A DNA stretch of 44,883 bases. Source: Candidatus Eisenbacteria bacterium (GTDB lineage: Bacteria > Desulfobacterota > Binatia > DP-6). Under the pieces are notes generated by a model. That model saw only the letters and a program-made list of their open reading frames with translations. It was not told the origin of the DNA and searched no databases. How positions within the stretch are numbered: the first letter of the stretch is position 1; every line of letters begins with the position of its first letter. This document shows, one piece after another, positions 39,948-44,883 of this stretch. The stretch lies in the NCBI GenBank assembly GCA_035577985.1, contig DATJZY010000131.1:1-44883 (forward strand), written 5' to 3'. A program made the position numbers and the translations under genes.

Positions 39948-41438
39948 ATGACGAATCAACCCTTCGACGTTCTCGTCGTCGGCGCCGGCATCTCAGGGAT
40001 CTGCGCCGCGTACCACCTCCAGAGGAGCTGCCCCGATCGCACGTACACGATCCTCGAAGCGCGCGACGACATTGGCGGGACCTGGGACCTCTTCCGCTAT
40101 CCCGGCATCCGCTCGGACTCGGACATGTACACGCTGGGATACTCGTTCAAGCCGTGGACGAATCCCAAGGCCATCGCCGACGGGCCGTCGATCATCGCGT
40201 ACCTGCGCGAGGCCGCGAAGGAGAACGGCATCGATCGGAACATCCGCTTCGGCCACCGCGTGCGGCGGGCAGCGTGGTCGTCGGACGAGGCGCGGTGGAC
40301 GGTCGAGGCGGAGCGCGGCGAGCGCAAGGAGCCGGTGCGCTTCACGTGCAACTTCCTCTTCATGTGCAGCGGCTACTACGACTACGCGAGGGGCTACTCG
40401 CCCGAGCTCCCCGGCATCGAACGCTTTGCGGGCCGCGTCGTCCACCCGCAGAAGTGGACGCCGGACATCGAGTGGGCTGGCAAGCGCGTCGTCGTGATCG
40501 GCAGCGGCGCCACCGCCGTGACGCTCGTGCCGGCGATGGCGAAGACGGCCGCCCACGTCGTCATGCTGCAGCGGTCGCCCACCTACATCGTCTCCATGCC
40601 GGCGGAGGACCGCATCGCGAACGGGCTGCGCCGCATCCTCCCTGCTCGCCTCGCCTACGCCATCACGCGCTGGAAGAACGTGCTCTTCACTCTGTGGTTC
40701 TACCGCTTCTGCCGGCGCAACCCCGCGCGCGCGCGAGCGCTCATCACGGGATGGCTCCAGAAGGAGCTCGGCCCCGGCTACGACATCTCGCCGAACTTCG
40801 ATCCGCGCTACAACCCGTGGGAGCAGCGCGTGTGTCTCGTGCCGGACGGCGATCTGTTCCAGTCGATGCGGCAGGGGCAGGTCTCGGTGGTGACCGACCA
40901 GATCGAGACGTTCACGGAGCACGGCCTCCGCCTGCGCTCGGGCAAGCAGCTCGACGCCGACCTCGTCGTGACCGCGACCGGCTTGAACCTCCTCTTCCTG
41001 GGCGGCCTCGAGGTGACCGTCGACGGCCGCCGCGTCGATTTCACGAAGACCTTCGCCTACAAGGGCATGATGTTCAGCGACGTGCCGAACCTCGCGCTCG
41101 CGGTCGGCTACACGAACGCGTCCTGGACCCTCAAGGCCGAGCTCATCTGCCGGTACGTGTGCCGGCTGCTGAACCACATGGCGAAGAGCGGAGCCCGGCA
41201 GTGCACGCCGCGCCTGCACGACGCGACCGTCGAGGAGGCGCCCTTCCTCGATCTCACCTCGGGCTACGTCACACGGTCGATGCACCTCTTCCCCAGGCAG
41301 GGGACGAAGGTGCCGTGGCGACTCCACCAGAACTACGCGCTCGACCTGATGATGATCGAGCTCGGAAACGTCGACGACGGCGTGATGGAGTTCTCCGCGC
41401 CGCAGGCGGCGAGCGCCCCCATCGCGGCCGCCGGCTGA
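39948..41438 (+). CDS. Flavin-containing / Baeyer-Villiger-type monooxygenase
   Basis: A 496-aa FAD- and NADPH-dependent monooxygenase. The FAD motif VVGAGISGICAAYHL starts at residue 10. The phrase DDIGGTWDLFRYPGIRSDSDMYTLGY is diagnostic for this family. The BVMO-like fingerprint is FAGRVVHPQKWTPDIEW, and the NADPH motif is VIGSGATAVTL. The DLVVTATGLN ATG-type motif lies near residue 345. A GGGAGGG ribosome site sits about seven bases before the ATG. It could make esters or lactones from ketones, or oxidise S or N atoms. Its neighbours do not show which. Confidence 0.94.
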   Translation: MTNQPFDVLVVGAGISGICAAYHLQRSCPDRTYTILEARDDIGGTWDLFRYPGIRSDSDMYTLGYSFKPWTNPKAIADGPSIIAYLREAAKENGIDRNIRFGHRVRRAAWSSDEARWTVEAERGERKEPVRFTCNFLFMCSGYYDYARGYSPELPGIERFAGRVVHPQKWTPDIEWAGKRVVVIGSGATAVTLVPAMAKTAAHVVMLQRSPTYIVSMPAEDRIANGLRRILPARLAYAITRWKNVLFTLWFYRFCRRNPARARALITGWLQKELGPGYDISPNFDPRYNPWEQRVCLVPDGDLFQSMRQGQVSVVTDQIETFTEHGLRLRSGKQLDADLVVTATGLNLLFLGGLEVTVDGRRVDFTKTFAYKGMMFSDVPNLALAVGYTNASWTLKAELICRYVCRLLNHMAKSGARQCTPRLHDATVEEAPFLDLTSGYVTRSMHLFPRQGTKVPWRLHQNYALDLMMIELGNVDDGVMEFSAPQAASAPIAAAG

Positions 41439-41444
41439 TCGCCG

Positions 41445-43340
41445 CTACGAGCCCTTCAGCACGCTCTTTGCGCGCGCGAGGGCATCGTCGAGGAAGACGC
41501 CGAGCGCGCCGGCACAGGCTTGAGACACGCGCCCGCGCGCCCCGAGCCGTCGCACGATCCGTCCGGCCTGCTTCTCGCTCGCGATCGCCCGGCGCACGAG
41601 GTGCTTCGTCCGTGCCGCCGACGTCGACGACCCGGCCCGATCGAGCCGCTCGCACGCCTTGGTCAGCTGCCGGCTCGCAGCAGTTGGTAGGGTTTCCGCG
41701 CCGCACGCCGCCAACGGGAGCCGGCCGCAGACGCAGCGCGCCGACTCGGTTCCGGTCGCGGGATCGTGCCGGCAGCGCCCGGCGACGCAGGAATCGGCGG
41801 TGCACGAATCGTCGTCGTCGCACGCGCTCGGCACGCCCGCCGTGCACTCGGGTGGTAGCATCGTCGTGCTGGTCGTGATCGGCGCGACCGTGCTCGACGA
41901 CGAGGACGAGCTCGTGCTGCTCGACGTCGAGGTGGACGTGGTCGTGCTGGTCGTCGACGTGATGGTGCTCGTGGTCGTCGGCGTGCTCGACGAGGTGGAG
42001 GTCGTGGACGTGGTCGTGGTGGTGGTCGGAAGGCCGTCGGCCTCGAACGCGCCCATGTCGCAGGCAGCGGCCTGCGGGCGGCCGACGTTGCGCTGATCGC
42101 CCCCGAGCGCCCCTCCCACCGCGTCGGTGCACGTGGCGAGCGGGATGGCGTCGAACGCCGGGCTGCCGACGAGCAGCGCATGCGTGAACGTCGGCCCGCC
42201 GTTCGACTGGAGCGGGCCGAGCAGCGGATCGACGGCCAGGAGGTTGGTCGCCGTGTCGCCCGAGAGCGTGCAGCCGGCGGTGCTCTGGACGAGATTGTAG
42301 CCTTGCGAGTCGAGCAGGCCGACGCAGTCGGGCGCCTCGCCGCCGCGATCGAGGTTGCCGGCGACGATGGTGCCCTTCACCCTGAGGTCGCCGCCCTCGT
42401 TGACGATGCCGCCGCCGTCGCCCGTGCCGTTCGCATCGTCGTCGGCGACGTTGCCCGTGACCGTCACGTTGACGAGGGTTGCCGTCCCCGTCGCGTTGTT
42501 GTGCACCAAGCCGCCGCCCACCTGATCGGAACGATTGCCGGACAGGGTGCTGTTGGTCATGACGAGCGTGCCGTTGGAGAGAACGCCCGCCGCCACCATC
42601 GCCGTGTTACCCGAGATCGTGCTCTGGTCGATCGTTCCCGCTCCGAAGATCCGAAGGCCGCCTCCGGCGTCCGCGTGGTTTCCACTGACCGTCGAGCGCA
42701 GGATGCTGACGTCGCCGCACGCGATCCCGCCGCCGTTCAGGGCTGTGTTGTCGCTCAGGGTGGAGTCGACGAGGGTGACCGTGCCGACGTCGCCGATGCC
42801 ACCGCCGCTGTTCGCGGTATTCGAAATGATGGCGCTGTTGCTCACGACGAGCGTCGCGCCGTTGACGCGTACCCCTCCGCCCTCCTGCACCATCGTGCCG
42901 CCCGTGACGGTCACCCCGGAGATCGCGACGGTGATCGAGCCGATGAGCTCGAGAACTCGATCGTGTGTGACGGCGCCGTTGCCGTCGATGGTCGTCAAGG
43001 TCGCCCCGGCGCCGGCGATCGCGAGGTTCGCCGTGACGTCGAGATCGCCGCTGGCCGCCGCATCCTCGTTCGCACCGACGATCGTCAGCATGTAGGTCCC
43101 CGCGCCGAGGCTGACAACGTCGTCACCGCTCCCGGCCGTGCACGCGTCGTAGGCGACGTCCTCGTTGGCCGATCGGACGGCCTCACGCAGGGTGCAGTTC
43201 CCGTCCGCAAGCACCGCGTCCTCGGTCGACGTCACGGCGATCACGGCCGCGGTGACGGGGGTCGAACCGACGGCGGCCGCGACGAGCATCGCGCCGAGGG
43301 CCGTCCTGGCGACGCCGAAGCCCGTGACGTCCCTGCTCAT
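41445..43340 (-). CDS. Exported CSLREA / right-handed beta-helix protein with Ser/Thr linker
   Basis: A 631-aa exported protein. After a signal peptide (cleavage near VTAA, residue 32) comes the CSLREA-type block GNCTLREAVRSANEDVAYD. A right-handed beta-helix region with many Asn/Thr/Gly turns follows (about residues 80-360), then a choice-of-anchor-Q-like segment (SNGGPTFTHALLVGSPAFDAI, GDQRNVGRPQAAACDMGAFE). A Ser/Thr linker of about 70 residues then leads to a DUF4215-like Cys stretch and a basic helical tail similar to that of the delta-60 protein. The GGAGGCGATGAG ribosome site supports ATG 43340. It is divergent from the CXXCH protein gene. Likely a surface adhesin. Confidence 0.85.
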   Translation of the reverse strand: MSRDVTGFGVARTALGAMLVAAAVGSTPVTAAVIAVTSTEDAVLADGNCTLREAVRSANEDVAYDACTAGSGDDVVSLGAGTYMLTIVGANEDAAASGDLDVTANLAIAGAGATLTTIDGNGAVTHDRVLELIGSITVAISGVTVTGGTMVQEGGGVRVNGATLVVSNSAIISNTANSGGGIGDVGTVTLVDSTLSDNTALNGGGIACGDVSILRSTVSGNHADAGGGLRIFGAGTIDQSTISGNTAMVAAGVLSNGTLVMTNSTLSGNRSDQVGGGLVHNNATGTATLVNVTVTGNVADDDANGTGDGGGIVNEGGDLRVKGTIVAGNLDRGGEAPDCVGLLDSQGYNLVQSTAGCTLSGDTATNLLAVDPLLGPLQSNGGPTFTHALLVGSPAFDAIPLATCTDAVGGALGGDQRNVGRPQAAACDMGAFEADGLPTTTTTTSTTSTSSSTPTTTSTITSTTSTTTSTSTSSSTSSSSSSSTVAPITTSTTMLPPECTAGVPSACDDDDSCTADSCVAGRCRHDPATGTESARCVCGRLPLAACGAETLPTAASRQLTKACERLDRAGSSTSAARTKHLVRRAIASEKQAGRIVRRLGARGRVSQACAGALGVFLDDALARAKSVLKGS

Positions 43341-43545
43341 CTCATCGCCTCCGGATCGTGGGGCCTTACGCCGCAGCCGTCACGCCCGTCAACCCGCGAC
43401 GGTCGGGTCTCCCCGCACAATTTGGATCGGTGGGCGGTAGCATTTCGGCGCTCGCCGTCGATCGCACGCGGGGGAACCGCCTTTCGGGGCAGGTACGCGG
43501 CTTGCTCAAGCGGCCGAGGCGCCCGGCGCCAAGGAGGTCATTTCC

Positions 43546-44274
43546 GTGACAACCCCAATCTCGATGATCAGGATCGCCGTACTCGCGAGCAGCCTCGTCG
43601 GGGCGAGCCTGGTCCACGCCGACATGACCGGCTCGTTCGACGGCCAGATGACCGGCAAGAAGATCCCCATGCCGATCGAGGTCGCGGCCGGGCTCACGCA
43701 GATCGGAACGGCGGTCACGGGAACGGTCGCCGTGGGCGGCGATCCGTCGATCGCCGGCGCCTACATCGTGAACGGCAAGGCGACGACCAAGCGCGTGAAG
43801 CTCTCCGGTCTGGTCCACGGCGTCCGCTTCTCGTGGAACGGCAAGATCCTGGGCGACACGATGACCGGGAAGACGAAGTTGAAGGGCGGCGGCGTCAAGG
43901 TCGCCGGCTCGCTCACGCTGGCGCGCAACGTGTCCACCGGCGACGGGTCGGCCTGTGACGCCGTGTACACCGCGAACCAGACGCTCTTCGAGGACCAGGT
44001 CCTGGGCCAGGCGCTCATCACCTGCACCGCGTGCCACGTGACCGGTGGCCAGGCCGCGATGACCCGCTTCCACGTGAGCACCGGCGATCCGCTCGCCACC
44101 GCGCGCGAGATCGCGCTGCTCGTCGACTCGGCGAACCCGTCCTCCTCGCGCATCCGTGAGAAGCCGCTCGACCTCGTGCCGCACGGCGGCGGCGTGCAGA
44201 TCACGGACGGCAGCACCCAGGATCAGACGCTGCAGCAGTGGATCGATCTGGTCGCGCAGGCGCACTGCAACTGA
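43546..44274 (+). CDS. Exported protein with C-terminal cytochrome-c-like CTACH motif
   Basis: A 242-aa protein with a signal peptide (cleavage near VHA, residue 26). Residues 27-130 are beta-rich with Gly/Lys turns (DGQMTGKKIPMPIEV, SGLVHGVRFSWNGK). A helical C-terminal part has the heme-binding CTACH motif (Cys160, Cys163, His164). It is followed by a stretch with TRFHVSTGDPLATAREIALLVD and SSSRIREKPLDLVPHGGG, as in c-type cytochrome domains fused to exported proteins. A Met further on (probably the sixth ligand) is not clearly identifiable, so heme binding is likely but unproven. AAGGAGGT lies upstream of the GTG start. It could pass electrons in the periplasm. Confidence 0.72.
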   Translation: MTTPISMIRIAVLASSLVGASLVHADMTGSFDGQMTGKKIPMPIEVAAGLTQIGTAVTGTVAVGGDPSIAGAYIVNGKATTKRVKLSGLVHGVRFSWNGKILGDTMTGKTKLKGGGVKVAGSLTLARNVSTGDGSACDAVYTANQTLFEDQVLGQALITCTACHVTGGQAAMTRFHVSTGDPLATAREIALLVDSANPSSSRIREKPLDLVPHGGGVQITDGSTQDQTLQQWIDLVAQAHCN

Positions 44275-44281
44275 CGCGCGC

Positions 44282-44883
44282 TCATCCGAGGCGCCCGATG
44301 AGATTGCGGGCGTCGGTCGGATCCAGCCGCTCGTGTCCCTCCGTGAACCAGGAGAGCACGTCGGCGACCACCCGGCGGCCGTCGGCGCGGCGCCCCTGAT
44401 CGGCGTCGAGACGCGCGAGGCTCATCGCCGCGCGTAGCTCGAACCACTTCGCCGACTGCGCGCGGGCAACGGCCAGCGCGCGCTCGAACCACGTCCGCGC
44501 CTCCGGCCACCCTTCCGGGCCGCGCAGCGCGATCAGCAGCTCGCCACGCCAGCGGTGGACTTCGGCTTCCTCCATCCGCTCGCCGGTCTCCTCGACCAGC
44601 CGGCCCGCTTCGACCACCACGCCGAACGCGTCGTCGAGACGGCCGGCCACCGTCGCCGCCTCGCCGACCGTGAGATGGGCGGACGTGATGGCGACCATGC
44701 CCGCGCGGCGCCCATAGGTCTGGAGCAACGGCAGCAGCTCGTCGACCACATCCGTGGTGTCCCCGAGCATCGCGCGGGCCCAGCCGTGGATGATCGTCAC
44801 CCGATGCGCGATCTCCGGATAGCCGTGCTCCGCGCACAGCCGCAGCGCCCGCGCGGCCAGGTCGCGCGCGAGCCGCGGCTCGC
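44282..44883 (-). CDS. 3' part of a TPR-rich cyclase/ATPase-type regulator (5' end off window)
   Basis: The frame is open from the right edge and reads through EPRLARDLAARALRLCAEHG into a GTG-started stretch, so the true start lies beyond the window. About 200 residues of helical TPR-like repeats are seen (HRVTIIHGWARAMLGD, EEAEVHRWRGELLIAL, PEARTWFERALAVARAQSA). This is the pattern at the C-terminal end of 'adenylate cyclase plus predicted ATPase' and SARP/LuxR-like regulators. The protein at 31331-34753 is a similar type. It is convergent with the CXXCH gene, with a seven-base gap. The missing part decides whether it has a cyclase or DNA-binding head. Confidence 0.75.
   Translation of the reverse strand, partial: EPRLARDLAARALRLCAEHGYPEIAHRVTIIHGWARAMLGDTTDVVDELLPLLQTYGRRAGMVAITSAHLTVGEAATVAGRLDDAFGVVVEAGRLVEETGERMEEAEVHRWRGELLIALRGPEGWPEARTWFERALAVARAQSAKWFELRAAMSLARLDADQGRRADGRRVVADVLSWFTEGHERLDPTDARNLIGRLG

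Noticed and set aside
41860..42040. GTGGTCGTGGTGG-type short repeats that might suggest a CRISPR or satellite
   Set aside because: They are codons of the Ser/Thr linker of the CSLREA protein; no fixed-length repeat and spacer pattern.
1..44883. tRNA, rRNA, CRISPR array, insertion sequence or prophage
   Set aside because: None was recognised on reading either strand; no transposase, integrase or direct-repeat array is visible.

Overview
The window is a very GC-rich (by eye about 70% G+C), gene-dense piece of a bacterial chromosome with no plasmid, phage or transposase genes. Gram-negative features are clear: a TolC-type outer-membrane factor with a periplasmic adaptor, several lipoprotein signals, and exported surface proteins. 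The mix of a dprA-topA-trmFO-ppx-glnE operon, delta-60 repeat, CSLREA beta-helix, DUF4215-like and collagen-like exported proteins, Thr/Ser-rich 'TTSTTLP' linkers and many lipid or xenobiotic enzymes suggests an uncultured soil-type lineage near the old Deltaproteobacteria (Binatota, Myxococcota or relatives). That placement is inference from gene content.

Layout. 42-2379 (minus): rhomboid protease, MaoC hydratase and an exported TPR protein. 2464-4633 (plus): membrane-anchored beta-sandwich protein, RRM RNA-binding protein and an exported OB-fold-like protein. 4639-4966: an inverted-repeat element filling the gap between two convergent genes. 4970-6456 (minus): PKD lipoprotein and branched-chain aminotransferase. 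6470-15408 (minus): a compact operon dprA-topA-trmFO-ppx/gppA-glnE with overlapping stops and starts. 15537-18836 (minus): amidohydrolase-fold protein, glycosyltransferase 2, a one-pass membrane protein and a SxxK serine hydrolase. 19065-22298 (plus): three consecutive exported proteins sharing an unrecognised four-cysteine C-terminal domain. 22299-22717: two hairpins and a 27-residue membrane peptide gene. 22718-26166 (plus): polytopic membrane protein and ComM/YifB ATPase. 26177-28625 (minus): GNAT acetyltransferase, epoxide hydrolase and collagen-like exported protein, with a possible metallo-hydrolase remnant. 28716-30449 (plus): delta-60 repeat protein. 30477-34753 (minus): a cyclase-ATPase-TPR signalling protein whose end overlaps a phytanoyl-CoA-dioxygenase-type gene. 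34874-39889 (plus): an MdtP/YtcA/MdtN/MdtO-like efflux operon. 39948-41438 (plus): flavin monooxygenase. 41445-43340 (minus) and 43546-44274 (plus): divergent CSLREA beta-helix protein and a CXXCH protein. 44282 to the edge (minus): the 3' part of a TPR-rich regulator.

How it fits together. The dprA operon joins DNA uptake and processing (DprA), DNA topology (TopA), tRNA methylation (TrmFO), polyphosphate or (p)ppGpp turnover and nitrogen control (GlnE). ComM, a second natural-transformation protein, is encoded about 9 kb away. The efflux operon has all parts of an inner-membrane/periplasm/outer-membrane pump. The strongest candidates for something undescribed are the covarying two-hairpin inverted repeat at 4639-4966, the triplicated four-cysteine domain in 19065-22298, and a recurring Thr-rich linker plus basic helical tail on exported proteins.
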